A DNA stretch of 64,000 bases from CAWGAJ01 sp963820545 (GTDB taxonomy: Bacteria; Planctomycetota; Planctomycetia; Pirellulales; Thermoguttaceae), in assembly GCA_963820545.1 (NCBI GenBank), contig CAWGAJ010000001.1, forward strand, positions 496,001 through 560,000, read 5' to 3'. Positions 10,037 to 20,216 of this stretch are shown piece by piece (within the stretch, counting starts at the first letter, position 1; each line of letters starts with the position of its first letter). The notes below the pieces were generated by a model. It made no database searches. It saw only the letters and a program-made list of their open reading frames with translations, and was not told where the DNA came from. Position numbers and translations under genes: made by a program.

Positions 10037-11204
10037 TTACCCGGGGATGCCCAGCGGTTCGGAAATGGGGGAGTCGGCGGGAGTTGTCTCGGGCGCTGTT
10101 CCAGAGAGCGAACCGCGCAATCGCCGCACAGCCGGCCACCAATTTTTATAAGCGTGCATTGTTGCCCGGCCGAGCAAACGCCGCGGCGCCACCACCACGC
10201 GGCCTATGGTATAAGCAGCCGGTCGCCAACGCGAGAGGGCTTCGGTCAGAGGCCCGAGACAGTCGACGGCCTGCCATTGCCCTTCTCCATGTAATCGTTC
10301 CAGAATATGCCAGAACATTACCTGGCCCGGGCTGAAAAGGGCGAACCGCGGATCGTAGCCGATCTTATGTGCGTAATACACCCCCTTGGCGCTGAAGCCG
10401 TACAAACTGGCAAGTACATGTCCTTCCAATTCCAGTGTGGCAACCTCCAATTGTCCCCATTCGGCCAACTGTTCCGCTTGGCAAAGAAAAAATTCGAACA
10501 TGCCCGGAGTGCGTAAAACCGAACTGCCCAGATTGCCTTTCCAACTCCGATCCTCGACTTGAAAAACTTTTTCCAGCCAAGGTCTCACGTCTTGCGGATC
10601 AAGGTGCGACTGCATTTCGAAACAGACGTTGCCTTCGTCGCTCAAGCGGCGCACGGCCTTACTGGTGGCCTGACGATGGGCGCGGGAAAGATTTTTTAAG
10701 AAAAAATTCCAATCCTGGCCGATTTCGATGCGGGCCACCGAATATCGCTTGTGAGTCGCCCAAGGCATTGCCGTGCGAGCGCAGGCATGCATAAAGGCTT
10801 GCCAGCGCCATGCGTGCACCACCGTCTCATTGAGCCAGAGCCATTGCCAAGACAAGTTGCCGGCCGCGGCAAGAATGGCCTGCAATGCCGCGGCAGAGTC
10901 GGCTTCCGGGTCGAGCAGCAATTCCCCGCAGGACGACCACGGATTGTTCGGCAAACTGCCCACCCTCAGCACGCGCCAGCCTGTGCGACACCAAGGGCAG
11001 CGCCGCCGTCCAGCGGCCGTTTTCCTCCACTGCAAAGGCATGGAATTCGGCGCAGGCGCCAAATTGTTCCAGCCATTGGGCCAATAACTCCGCCCGGACT
11101 GTGGGCGGCGATATATCGCTCCGCCACCACAGATCGTCCCACTCATTAGCGGCAGAGCGCAATTCATCGACGCTAGTCAAATGGATAATTCGCCCATCAG
11201 CCAT
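10037..11204 (-). CDS. FemAB/CelD-like GNAT-fold protein (one frame break)
   Basis: The joined protein of about 390 residues belongs to the GNAT-fold group that includes FemAB-like and CelD/BcsL-like proteins: an N-terminal WDDLWWRSD region and a C-terminal GNAT_6 core with RAHRQATSKAVRRL, HVLASLYGFSAKGVYYAHKIGYDP and SPGQVMFWHIL. The frame changes at about 10971-10976; adding the dinucleotide CG in GGCGCGTGCTG gives SHRLARVLRVGSLP and restores one reading. ATG 11204 follows CCGGAGCG. It is a paralogue of the gene at 23526-24656 inside the exopolysaccharide module. A role in modifying surface glycans or peptides is likely but unproven. Confidence 0.75.
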
Positions 11205-11333
11205 GGAAACGCTCCGGGGATTTTCCCTCAAACATAGCACTTTTTTCCGCTTAAGAGTGATGATAGAGTAAGGAATATATGGATTTTGCCGAGTTTTTTA
11301 GGCTCGTGGACCATTACCCAGAGGAGATTGAAT

Positions 11334-11927
11334 ATGTGTTCCGATAATCAATCCAGGCAGTCGCGCGACGCAGCGAATGAATCGAATACAACGGCAAGCC
11401 AGCCAGATGCCTTGTCCAAAGATTGCTCCGGGCGGCCGGTCTCGCACCGGCTGGTGTTTGCCGATAACCTGCCCTATGTGGCCATGATTCTATTGGGTTC
11501 GGTGATCTTTTGGATGGGTTTTGCGAGTGAATTCTGGCGCTGGTTTTTGGCGGGGGCTTATCTGGTTTACGGCGTGGCCGGTGCATTTTGGATCATGGTT
11601 TTTATCTGCCCTTATTGCCATTTTTATGATACCCGATTGTGCCCTTGCGGTTACGGCATCGTTGCTCCCTGGTTTCGCTCGAAGAAGGACGGCGCCGATT
11701 TTCCCAGACAGTTTAAAAAACACATTCCGGTGATCGTGCCTTTATGGTTCATCCCTTTGATTGCAGGCGTGATTTTGTTGCTGGGAGGTTTTAGCTGGAT
11801 ATTACTGGGACTGTTGATTGCCTTTGTGATCAACTCCCATCTGATCCTGCCCTATGTTTCCCGAAAATACGGCTGCGCAACGTGTCCACAGAAAGACACC
11901 TGTCCCTGGATGGGCTGCGGAAAATAA
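11334..11927 (+). CDS. Cys-rich multi-pass membrane protein, unknown
   Basis: About 197 residues starting at ATG 11334, 8 nt after GAGGAGA; an upstream in-frame start at 11286 is less likely. A hydrophilic N-terminus is followed by four hydrophobic segments (near AMILLGSVIFWMGF, FLAGAYLVYGVAGAFWIMVF, VPLWFIPLIAGVILLLGG and ILLGLLIAFVI). Two cysteine clusters, CPYCHFYDTRLCPCG and CATCPQKDTCPWMGC, flank the last two segments. The clusters could bind a metal or an Fe-S centre at the membrane face. I do not recognise a named family. Confidence 0.65.
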   Translation: MCSDNQSRQSRDAANESNTTASQPDALSKDCSGRPVSHRLVFADNLPYVAMILLGSVIFWMGFASEFWRWFLAGAYLVYGVAGAFWIMVFICPYCHFYDTRLCPCGYGIVAPWFRSKKDGADFPRQFKKHIPVIVPLWFIPLIAGVILLLGGFSWILLGLLIAFVINSHLILPYVSRKYGCATCPQKDTCPWMGCGK

Positions 11928-12550
11928 TGTCATGCTGAGCGCAGCGAAGAATCTCTTTAGTTGGGGAACAAATCGCGATTTTTCCACGTTTCCACCCTGC
12001 CATCATGCCGGGGACCTGGTTGTTACTTTTCAAGCGTGCAGTATCCAGCCGTGGGATTTTAATAAAGCGGTTGGCACAATTTCAAGAGAAAAAAAGAAGA
12101 GGCGAGGAGTTAGAGATTAGGGGATAGGGAATAGGGGATAGTGGGCAGTAAAGAGCGGACAGTGGACAGTAAACCGTGAACTGTAAACTGTGAATGGTGA
12201 ACTGTAAACCGTGAACATGTAATGTGTCTTGGTTTTCGAGCTAATACAAACCACATTCCACCTACTAATCCTCCCTTTACAAGATTCCGTTCAAAAAAGT
12301 AATCTATTGAATAAGGAAGTCACAGTAATTGGCAGAATGTGAAGGATAGAAGAGTATTTCTGAAAATGCCAGCAACAGTACCCAACACGAATCAACGGAA
12401 AAATAGAAGCCTTATCTCGAAACGATAAAACAATACAAATAGAGCCCAAAAACATCAAATCTGGCAAGTCTTGACCGCAAATTGTAACCCGTATAAAATC
12501 AGGGAGCATGGCAATGGGGGACTAATATTTGTATCAGTAAGGAAATCGTC
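11928..12550. repeat. intergenic region with dispersed repeats
   Basis: It begins with GTCATGCTGAGCGCAGCGAA (11930-11949), a phrase whose reverse-complement relative occurs at about 42796-42826. At 12115-12215 are runs of GGGATAGGGAATAGGGG, GGGCAGTAAAG and AACTGTAAACTGTGAA. From about 12220 the sequence becomes AT-rich and leads into the next gene. No RNA gene or promoter is clear to me. Confidence 0.6.
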
Positions 12551-13444
12551 ATGTTTACTACTTCCTCTACCGGTACAAAACATGTTATTACACCCAATTC
12601 ATCTACTCCTTGTAATAACTGTAATGAAAAGGTACCAAGAAATCGCACGATTTGTCCTCATTGTGCACTTCCAATGCTGTTTCCTAATGTGCGGATGGCA
12701 CAAGAACCAACAGAGAAAGCGGAATTGGAGAAACGATTTCTCTCGGCAATTAACGAAGCCAAAAAACGTGGGTGTGAGTCAGAGTTAGAGGCGTTTTCAG
12801 ACGCGTGCAAAACGAGCAAGGCAGTCTTTAATTGTAGTCTGGAAAAATTGCATCGCGAGATTGCGACCGGTACTGATATTTTCGAAACCTACTACGATCT
12901 AGAGCGTCTGCGCATTCGGTCGGAAACTCCAGATGGATCAGATTGGGAAAAACTTCGTCCCCAAGCAGAAATCGAACTGCTAGGTAGTGATCAACATAAA
13001 GACCTTTTATCCTACTCGCTGCTTTCCATTTTTGGGGATGGTCTTGCGACCTATGGCGAATGTACTATCCTTCTGAGGGAGTCCATGATCGCCCATAGAT
13101 GTTCGTGTTTTGAGGAAAACACCGCGGTATTTTGGAAAAACAACAAAGAATTTCCGCCCGGGAAACGGAGCGATTGGGATAATCGGTATAAACTATGCGT
13201 GGCAAAACTAGGTGGCCAAATCGATAAAACAACGCAAGCCTCCGATTTTCCAAGAATACTTTTATGCAAGGGAAAGACATCATTGGACGACAATTTCATA
13301 GAGGCGCAAATATTTGGTCCGATGACCGCGCGGACGCTTCAGTCCGTCACTATTTGCTCGAAAGATCTGAGAAGTAAAAGGGGCTACTGGAAAGCGGTTA
13401 GGCTCAAACTTGAAGCAGTCGGTGTGACAGCGAGCGAAAAATGA
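12551..13444 (+). CDS. zinc-ribbon protein of unknown function, gene A of an AT-rich pair
   Basis: The 297-residue protein opens with a zinc ribbon CNNCNEKVPRNRTICPHC at about residues 21-38. A helical segment follows, and the remainder (about 100-297) matches no family I know. No signal peptide or membrane segment is seen, so it is probably cytoplasmic. ATG 12551 follows AAGGA by 7 nt. Its stop overlaps the next start as ATGA, which predicts translational coupling with the TPR protein downstream. The pair is clearly AT-richer than the glgA cluster and the peptidase that flank it, suggesting horizontal acquisition. The region 270-297 ends in a basic stretch. Function unknown. Confidence 0.75.
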   Translation: MFTTSSTGTKHVITPNSSTPCNNCNEKVPRNRTICPHCALPMLFPNVRMAQEPTEKAELEKRFLSAINEAKKRGCESELEAFSDACKTSKAVFNCSLEKLHREIATGTDIFETYYDLERLRIRSETPDGSDWEKLRPQAEIELLGSDQHKDLLSYSLLSIFGDGLATYGECTILLRESMIAHRCSCFEENTAVFWKNNKEFPPGKRSDWDNRYKLCVAKLGGQIDKTTQASDFPRILLCKGKTSLDDNFIEAQIFGPMTARTLQSVTICSKDLRSKRGYWKAVRLKLEAVGVTASEK

Positions 13445-15548
13445 CTACACTACAGCCAGTTTTGATTTCCCCGAGCAGCCATGTTGCCGCATTTCTGTCA
13501 CATGATCGCTCATCCGTATCCATTTTGAATGATTTCGGCGCTAATCAAGAAATCCCCACAGGCCGTTTTGTTCAAATGTACCCGGACTTCTCCGTTGTCA
13601 ATGTCGCAACTGAAGAAGATGCGAAAAACGAGTTGGCACGACGCAGCCAAAACGCCATGTGTCTCGACATGGTTCTTTTTTTGTTCGATGCAGAGTTGCC
13701 TATTGATATTCGGCAGGAGATTTCCGAGGAACTTGAACCGCTTTTAGAAACAGTTGACAACCAACATTATGCATTGGATATTCTCTTGAGTAAGCCGCTT
13801 CCAAAATCGGCCGATACCGATGGCGCATTAGTTGCGAGTGAGAATAGCCCAAGAGTAAAGGATTTCGTTTCCTTGATTTCCAAATCTCAGGCGCTAGTTC
13901 GATCCGTTTACAATGCATGGTTGATTGTGGAGCAAGACCCATTGTTGCGACAGATTGCACGTGATCATTTTCTAGGAACGCTTATTCGTTGCGGTATATT
14001 TAGGCATCTTGTTTGCGATGTCAGAAATAAAAAATCATTAATAAGTCTTCAGGCTAAGGTAAGTCTCAATGACCAATTGAATCAACTGTTGTCTTCCACT
14101 CCTAGAATAATCTCAAAGTGGTTCGACCTGATTAAAAACGAGTTTACAGATACACCAGCAACGCATTATGCAGTCGAGAAAGGCGAAGTTTATTCCGAAT
14201 CTGATGTAATCTTGCCTGAACAGATTACTCGAAAATTCTCTCAGCCCATTCCAGTTCACCCAGCCTATGAAGCAGCATTATCACAGATTGAGAGGATTGT
14301 TGGTTTATTCGCGATTGGTAAGGATCAGCCGGCTCGCTTGATCCTAGATCAATTGGTCACAGAAAACTTGCAATGCAAAGGGGGAGAAGTACTTGCTGTA
14401 AAGTCACTTTGTAATGTAGCTAAAAAAGTAGCGTCAAGAGGCAGAGAAGACATTTCTTCCCAATGCCTTTCTGAGGCATTGAAGTACCCTACTGGAATTG
14501 ATCATGTATTATACTTCCAGATCGCAACTGACCTACGAGACATATGTCGATTTGACGATGCAATACAATGCTATGAAAAGGCCGAGAAACAAGTGGGAAT
14601 AAACGATCAATCCCGTGAGAAAATCCGTGTTGCCAAGATCCATATACTGACTATAAAAGGTGAATATGATAAAGCTTTGAACGAATATCATGCTATAAAT
14701 GATTTTAATCTAAAGCCGAGCGTGCTATGCTCGATAGCTGATCTATACAGAAAATTAGGACGGTATAAGGAATCTAGAGATTATTACCATACATGCCTAA
14801 ACCTTGCACCAGAAACACATCGCGCGGTAGCTGGCTTGGCGGAAGTATGTAAACAAAAAGGCAAGTTTCACAAAGCTATCCAAATATATAATAAGATCAT
14901 GCATGATTTTAAAGAATTGGATGAGGAATCAATTTTCATATACGAATTAGCACGCGGCATCTTTTCCGATTGGTTCGTCAGTATGATAAAGCCGAAGGCC
15001 TTTTATTAACACTATATAATATAGCCCCATACAATTCGAGTCTGAATATTCAACTGGCAACACTTTATGAAATTATCAACAATGTTGAAAAATCCCAATT
15101 ACATCGCAGATATGTTAAAAAGGTGTCCAGCGATGGCATTCGACTCTCAATTCTGGAAAGCATTAGTAGACGACTGTGTGAAATACCCGAACCCTCACTA
15201 GAAACAAACGTTGAACAATTCGTGGAAAACATGTTGCCGGAAGATGTTGGGCTCGCTAGATGTACTAATGCATTTTTGAAGATTGCCAATTCACAACCTT
15301 CTGATACAATCGCGATGCTTGAAGAGGTCTCATTTGTCGATCGGATTGTCGAAGACCTTTCGTACATTCTCAGGTTTCATGCATTGGCAGTCAATAACCT
15401 TAATGCTCCATCAGATCAGCAACGTCGAATTTATATGATCGCGAAGCGCGGTGATAAGAGCTTGCGATATGCACTCGATTCTATTCGTCGAGGAGATTTT
15501 CACGGAGCAGAGAAATTCGAAGCGGATCTTTTGCTAAGAGCAGCATAA
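13441..15548 (+). CDS. large TPR protein, gene B of the AT-rich pair (one frame break)
   Basis: The joined protein is about 702 residues. Residues 1-280 are an unrecognised N-terminal domain. From about 270 on, degenerate TPR-like helical repeats are visible (for example FDDAIQCYEKAEKQVG, GEYDKALNEYHAI, GRYKESRDYYHTCLNLAP, GKFHKAIQIYNKIM, QYDKAEGLLLTLYNIAP). The frame changes at about 14970 (TTCCGATTGG); one added T gives FSDLVRQYDKAEGLL and carries the TPR pattern on. It overlaps gene A by 4 bp (ATGA). With the zinc-ribbon protein it forms a compact two-gene unit with no mobile-element gene next to it. A scaffold role is plausible from the TPRs; anything more is a guess. Confidence 0.75.
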
Positions 15549-15808
15549 AGAACTTTGGGTAACAAGTGTAATCCAGGTGATGATGTCTTTCCAGCTAAGT
15601 AATCGGGCCTCTTCTGTCCTTCAAACCATTTGATCTCTCTAGTAATCCTTTCATCACCTCACTCTCTCACCGGGTAGGTTAACAGATAGAGGCTGTTAAC
15701 CATTCTGTTACGCCAGATGGCGCTCTGCCCTCACCCCTTGCCCCTCTCCCGCGACCAACCTTTCCGCCGAAGGCGGAGTGCCTGACGAGGCTTTATGATA
15801 TACAAGAA

Positions 15809-15852
15809 GGGGACAGTCCCATCTTTGTTGCACAAAAATTGGGACAGTCCCC
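15809..15852. repeat. GGGGACAGTCCC palindromic element, intergenic copy
   Basis: GGGGACAGTCCC (15809-15820) and GGGACAGTCCCC (15841-15852) bracket a 20-bp centre. It belongs to the same family as the elements at 16696-16740 and inside coding sequence at 53751, 56218 and 58936. It is 44 bp long, not a multiple of three. Confidence 0.8.
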
Positions 15853-15969
15853 AAATTCAAGTTCGGGCAAACACGACGTTTTTTATGCTGAAGCATAACC
15901 TACAGAACTGTTCATCTTGGAGTAGCGTATGGCATTTCAAAAAAATCACCGGCCGCAAGCGGCCGGGCT

Positions 15970-16590
15970 AAACCGACGGCGGGTGGCCTCGATAGCTTTT
16001 GCTATCGAGGTGCCAAAGGCACAAGAGGTTTTCAGTTCATTCATCCTTCATCCCTCATCCTTCATCCTTTTTGCCCCTCACCGCCTACTACCCACTTTTT
16101 ATTTCCCCTGACCTCCGACCTCTGATCTCTGGCGAGTCGTCCAACAATTGCCCTTTTTCACGAAAAACAATTTCGAACAAAAATCGCCAAAAAACCCAAA
16201 AAAACAAATGTTGATAAACTTACTAGCGTGCACTTTTTTGTAGTGTGTTTACACCCATCGCCCGTTGCATCTCTTTACACCGCAACCACTTGCTTTTTAC
16301 CGAAAACTTTAAACCAATAACTTACGACTTAATTCATTTTTCCCCAATAATTCCCTTTGAAAACTTTTGCGTTCGAAAATTCCAACTACATTATCTGTAA
16401 GTCACTTGCGCACCGCTTCACTGAAAACTCAAAACATATTTTTCTACTACTTAAGAGTGGGAAAAACCGTCGCCGCAACTCCTTATTTTCCAATCCCTTA
16501 CGCCGCCCAATTTTGGCCGAAAAACAAGAATCCCTTATAGTAGACCGAAAATTCCAAAACCACCCTCCAAATAATCCCAATTATTGAAAA
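15970..16590 (+). repeat. ~600-bp non-coding element, copy 1
   Basis: This segment is repeated in inverted orientation at about 26730-27325. It opens with a hairpin CTCGATAGC...GCTATCGAG (about 15989-16012) and a GTGCCAAAGGCAC hairpin, then CTCATCC/TTCATCC phrases. An AT-rich core from about 16141 to 16590 is largely identical between copies (for example TTTCTACTACTTAAGAGTGG and AAACAAGAATCCCTTATAGT). In the overlapping open frame most codon differences between the copies change the amino acid, so the conservation is of DNA or RNA and not of protein. It lies in the 1.2-kb gap between the TPR gene and the M28 peptidase. Confidence 0.8.
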
Positions 16591-16695
16591 CCAACCAGTC
16601 GCGCTTTTACAACATCCGCTCAAAAACGCGCTCAAATATCACCACAAAAACTCTTTTTCCCGCCGTGTATTCATGGCGGATTGGAAAAGAATCGT

Positions 16696-16740
16696 GGGGA
16701 CTGTCCCAATTTTCGTGTCAGCGAAAATGGGACTGTCCCC
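16696..16740. repeat. GGGGACTGTCCC palindromic element, intergenic copy
   Basis: GGGGACTGTCCCAATTTTCG and its near reverse complement CGAAAATGGGACTGTCCCC close on a 4-5 nt loop. It ends 24 bp from the stop of the M28 peptidase and could serve as its terminator hairpin. Same family as the coding copies in the TMTC-like genes. Confidence 0.8.
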
Positions 16741-16763
16741 TTTAGCCTGCATCGGCTTGTTGC

Positions 16764-18329
16764 TCAGGCCGCGCGCTCTAGCAAAGCTACTTCCTTGAAG
16801 TGAATTATCACGGTGCGAACATGGCCGTCGTGATCGACAAGTAGTTCCAGCGGTTCGGGAAGGGTTTTTACCATTTCCAGGAAAGCGTTTTCGTCGCCGA
16901 TGTCATGGCCGGCAATTTGGTAGATGCGGTCGCCCGGTAGCAAGCCGGCCCGCGCGGCCGGCGAACCGGGAACCACATAAGTAAGGATGATCGTCCCCGG
17001 CTCGGCCTCGTCCACGCGCCAGGTAATGCCCAAGCGCAAGGGCCGACCGCTCAATTCCACGGATATTTCCGCGGGTTGTTCTTCGCCTTGGCGTTGCAGG
17101 GTCAGTTCCAGGGGACTTTCGGCGGTCATTACCGCACCGATGAGATCGTCATCAGAGTGGATCTCTCGACCGGCGCAGCGCAGAATGCGGTCGCCCGGTT
17201 TCAAGCCGGCCTTGTCGGCCGGCGAATTGGCCATAAGGCGAACCAAGCGCACGCCGCCCTCAGGCGCGGGTTTCGCATCCAGGGCCACGCCCAGCCGTTC
17301 AGCGGGCAAAGCGATTTGCCGGATCAGCGACTTTTCCGTCTCCGGCGTCTCTCTTCCGGCGGCCTTGCGATAAGGGATTTTCTCGTTGCTCTCGGCCAGC
17401 TCGTAGACCACGCCGAACAGCAAGCGTACGACCTTGCTTAACCCTTCCCCATTGATCAAATCGGCAGTGTCGCTGGGGCGATGGTAATGTTCGTGCAGTC
17501 CGGTGTGAAACATGAGCACGGGAATGCCATGTTCGAAGAAGGGATAATAATCGGCGGCGTGCTTCAAGCTCCAGGAAAAGCTGAGTTGCAGTCCCAGCTC
17601 TTCGTTCTGCCGGCTGATGAGTTGGCGCCAGCCGCAGCCGCTGCGCCAGCCAAAAACATAAACCTGATCGTCGCGCAAATGCCCGATCATGTCGAGATTA
17701 AAACTGGCGATAATTTTTTCCAAGGGCACGGTGGGATGGGAAACCCAATACTTTGAACCCAACATTCCCTTCTCTTCCGCGTCCCAGGTCGCCAACAAGA
17801 TCGAGCGCTTCGGCGGCTCCGGCAGAAATCCGAAGGCCTGGGCCAATTCCAAGATGGCCGCCGTGCCGCTGGCATTATCGTCAGCGCCGGGATGTATCAT
17901 GCCGTACGGTCCATAGCTGTTACGGCGATTGCCAAAACCCACGTGGTCGTAATGGGCGCCTACCACGATTACTTCGTCCTTTAATTGGGGATCGTTTCCC
18001 GGAATCATTCCCAAAACATTGCGATAATTGGGGGGCAGATCTTGTGTGAACGCGTCGCCTGTCCCCGCCGCACGAAGTTGGAGCCGGGCAAATTCCTGGG
18101 ACAGATAAGCGGCAGCGGTTCGACCGCCGCGCGTGCCCGCCTCACGGCCTTCCATCTGCTTATCTGTGAGGTGTTGCACGTACCCCGTCAGATCCTCGCT
18201 GGTGATCGACTCTAATGCTACCCGATACGCCGCACTTTTTTCCGCCGCCCGAAGAGAAAGCCGAAAACTACAAGCAACTGCCAATACCAGTAAAACAAGC
18301 CGCAGGACTTTCAAGGTAATGAATCTCAT
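16764..18329 (-). CDS. M28-family metallopeptidase with two PDZ domains
   Basis: About 521 residues. The N-terminal hydrophobic stretch VLRLVLLVLAVACSFRLSL followed by RAAEKS is a signal peptide, so the protein is exported. The M28 aminopeptidase domain carries VVGAHYDHVGFG, HPGADDNASGTAA, WDAEEKGMLGS, DMIGH and a final HRPSDT, which together supply the two-zinc ligands and the catalytic glutamate. Two PDZ domains follow (GDRILRCAGREI and GDRIYQIAGHDIG). The ATG at 18329 is chosen over one 57 nt upstream because it places the signal peptide at the N-terminus. It likely trims peptides in the periplasm. It is divergent from the receiver gene at 18643. Confidence 0.88.
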   Translation of the reverse strand: MRFITLKVLRLVLLVLAVACSFRLSLRAAEKSAAYRVALESITSEDLTGYVQHLTDKQMEGREAGTRGGRTAAAYLSQEFARLQLRAAGTGDAFTQDLPPNYRNVLGMIPGNDPQLKDEVIVVGAHYDHVGFGNRRNSYGPYGMIHPGADDNASGTAAILELAQAFGFLPEPPKRSILLATWDAEEKGMLGSKYWVSHPTVPLEKIIASFNLDMIGHLRDDQVYVFGWRSGCGWRQLISRQNEELGLQLSFSWSLKHAADYYPFFEHGIPVLMFHTGLHEHYHRPSDTADLINGEGLSKVVRLLFGVVYELAESNEKIPYRKAAGRETPETEKSLIRQIALPAERLGVALDAKPAPEGGVRLVRLMANSPADKAGLKPGDRILRCAGREIHSDDDLIGAVMTAESPLELTLQRQGEEQPAEISVELSGRPLRLGITWRVDEAEPGTIILTYVVPGSPAARAGLLPGDRIYQIAGHDIGDENAFLEMVKTLPEPLELLVDHDGHVRTVIIHFKEVALLERAA

Positions 18330-18642
18330 GAAGGCATCTAGGAAATATATCGAGTTGGTGCTTTTCGGAGCTACTGCTAATTGCATCTTGGCATAAATCC
18401 CCTAGGGAATAAGTCGGATTTTGGCCAATGAGATTATTGATTGCCACAATATCTTGTGATAACTGATATTCCCGAAAAGATTGGCTTGATTGTTGTCGTT
18501 GACAAATCCGCTACATTCAGCTTCATTTTGACGGCCCGGAAAAAGTGACGTAGATTTACTTGAATATGCCCACCAGCCAAGCCTTCCCACCTTAATTCCG
18601 TCGGTCCTTGGGCCGAACCAGCCTTTAGCCATTTTCAAGAGT

Positions 18643-19095
18643 ATGTTTGCCAGCGTATTAGAACGACCTCAAGCGGCGCCTGCGAAAATTAAAGTCCGCA
18701 AACGGAAAACTGTTCTGATCATCGACGATGATGAAGTCCTTTCCGACGTGCTTTCCCGCCGCTTGCAGCAGCAAGGTTTTGACGCGATAACGGCCGACTC
18801 GGGCCAGTGCGGCTTGGCCCGGGCGCGGACCGAACAGCCCTCGTTAATTCTCCTCGATCTGCGCCTGCCGGATGCCGACGGCATTACAATTTGCGAACAA
18901 CTGGCCGACGATCTCGAAACCTGTTCTATTCCGGTCATCATCCTCACTGGCATGGAGCGGCCTGACATCCTGCGCCGCTGCCGCGCCGCCGGCTGCCACT
19001 TTTACTTGCGCAAGCCTTATGATCCCAATGCCCTCTTGATTCTCATCCGCCAAGCCATTGTAGACGCCCACGGCTGCGACGATTACGGCACATAA
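18643..19095 (+). CDS. stand-alone response regulator receiver protein
   Basis: 150 residues: a short basic N-terminus then one CheY-like receiver domain. The acidic pair is IIDDDE, the phosphoacceptor aspartate lies in LILLDLRLPDADG, the switch threonine in VIILTGME and the conserved lysine in YLRKPYD. There is no output domain, so it probably works through a partner protein. No kinase is adjacent; the nearest is at 36.5 kb. The 310-bp gap upstream, shared with the divergent peptidase gene, holds a possible but weak TTGACA box near 18503 and no clear -10. Confidence 0.9.
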   Translation: MFASVLERPQAAPAKIKVRKRKTVLIIDDDEVLSDVLSRRLQQQGFDAITADSGQCGLARARTEQPSLILLDLRLPDADGITICEQLADDLETCSIPVIILTGMERPDILRRCRAAGCHFYLRKPYDPNALLILIRQAIVDAHGCDDYGT

Positions 19096-19371
19096 CAAGG
19101 ATGAAGGATAAAGGATGAGGGATGAATTAGAATGCTGAATGTTCAGTTTTGAAAAATCCAAAACTGACTTCTCGTGTTAAGGGAAAAATATGACTACTGT
19201 CATAGGTTTTGCAGGCGGTTTGTTTACTCGCGTCAAGTTGGAACAAAAAAACCCTCGGATTAAGGCAGCAATAATGGTAATCACGTATAGATAATTGATA
19301 TGGAATATCTGCGAGTGGTATTCATACTTCATCCCTCATCCTTCATCCTTTAGATTACAGCCTCCAACCTG

Positions 19372-19923
19372 CTAATTCTTGATTTGCTCTGCTTCTTCCA
19401 AGGAAATCGGAGCATGTTTCTTTAAGTCGTTGATGATCTTCAACGTTTTTTCGCTCGGCTTAAACGGTTTGATCATCAAATCGGTGACATCCACAAATTC
19501 GGCATCGGGCGCCTGATATACGATCTCCCATTTTGAAACGATCGCATCCACGCCGGCCTGCTTAGCGATGGCCGGAATCTGGTCCTTGATGTGTTCGAGG
19601 ATATCGTTTACCGGAGCCGTGCTGAAGACTCGCATGTGTGCTTTTTGTTGTCCCGCTTGACCCATTGCTTCCAATTCTTTGAGTTTCTTCTTGTTGCCTG
19701 CGGCCTTGGCTTTTTTATGTTCTTCCATTGGTTTTCGTATGCTTTGATTGAATTCTTCCGTCCCTCCATAAGCAACGGCAATCGCCCGAGAATCGAACGT
19801 ACCTACTCGGAGCTTGGCATTCTCTGTTTTCGCCTCGGGATCGTCCGCGCGAACCATTGCGCAGATGACATAACTGCTGACAATCGCCAAAACCATAGCC
19901 ACCATAGTCATTGCTGTTCTCAT
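19372..19923 (-). CDS. exported protein of unknown function
   Basis: 183 residues with a clear signal peptide (MRTAMTMVAMVLAIVSSYVICAMVRA). The mature part starts near DDPEAKTENAKLRVGTFDSRAIAVAYG and is rich in lysine and glutamate helices (EEHKKAKAAGNKKKLKELE), then DAIVSKWEIVYQAPDAEFVDVT. This arrangement recalls OmpH/Skp-like periplasmic proteins, but the match is by pattern only. Monocistronic. Low-complexity repeats (ATGAAGGATAAAGGATGAGG at 19101-19120, and CATCCCTCATCCTTCATCC near 19328) fill the gap before it. Confidence 0.7.
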   Translation of the reverse strand: MRTAMTMVAMVLAIVSSYVICAMVRADDPEAKTENAKLRVGTFDSRAIAVAYGGTEEFNQSIRKPMEEHKKAKAAGNKKKLKELEAMGQAGQQKAHMRVFSTAPVNDILEHIKDQIPAIAKQAGVDAIVSKWEIVYQAPDAEFVDVTDLMIKPFKPSEKTLKIINDLKKHAPISLEEAEQIKN

Positions 19924-20216
19924 AATGCAGCCCTTTCTTTGGAAAATAGGATGGTGGATTAATTGCCCCTTTAAAGGGCGGGAAAAAAGCCGTTATATAA
20001 CGTTCTGTTTGGCAAAAATCAGAAATATTCGCCTAAACTATGCAACTTGCCAATCGAAATCATTTACACCAAACTCCGCAATTCTCGGAATCAATACAAA
20101 ACTCAAGATTGTCATATTCCTAACCGATAAATTCTATGAATGCGGTTACTGTCGAGCGGTGCGCCCTGCGCATGAGAGAAAACCGGCCAAAATAAGGCAC
20201 TTGGGCATGAACCAAC

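Noticed and set aside
16357..16587. Open frame with a similar counterpart at 26725-26907
   Set aside because: The two translations look alike, but nearly all codon differences are non-synonymous, so the similarity is of the DNA element and not of a protein.
18482..18496. Second sigma-54 promoter candidate TGGCTTGATTGTTGT
   Set aside because: Spacing fits, but the -12 GC dinucleotide is GT, so it fails the most conserved position.
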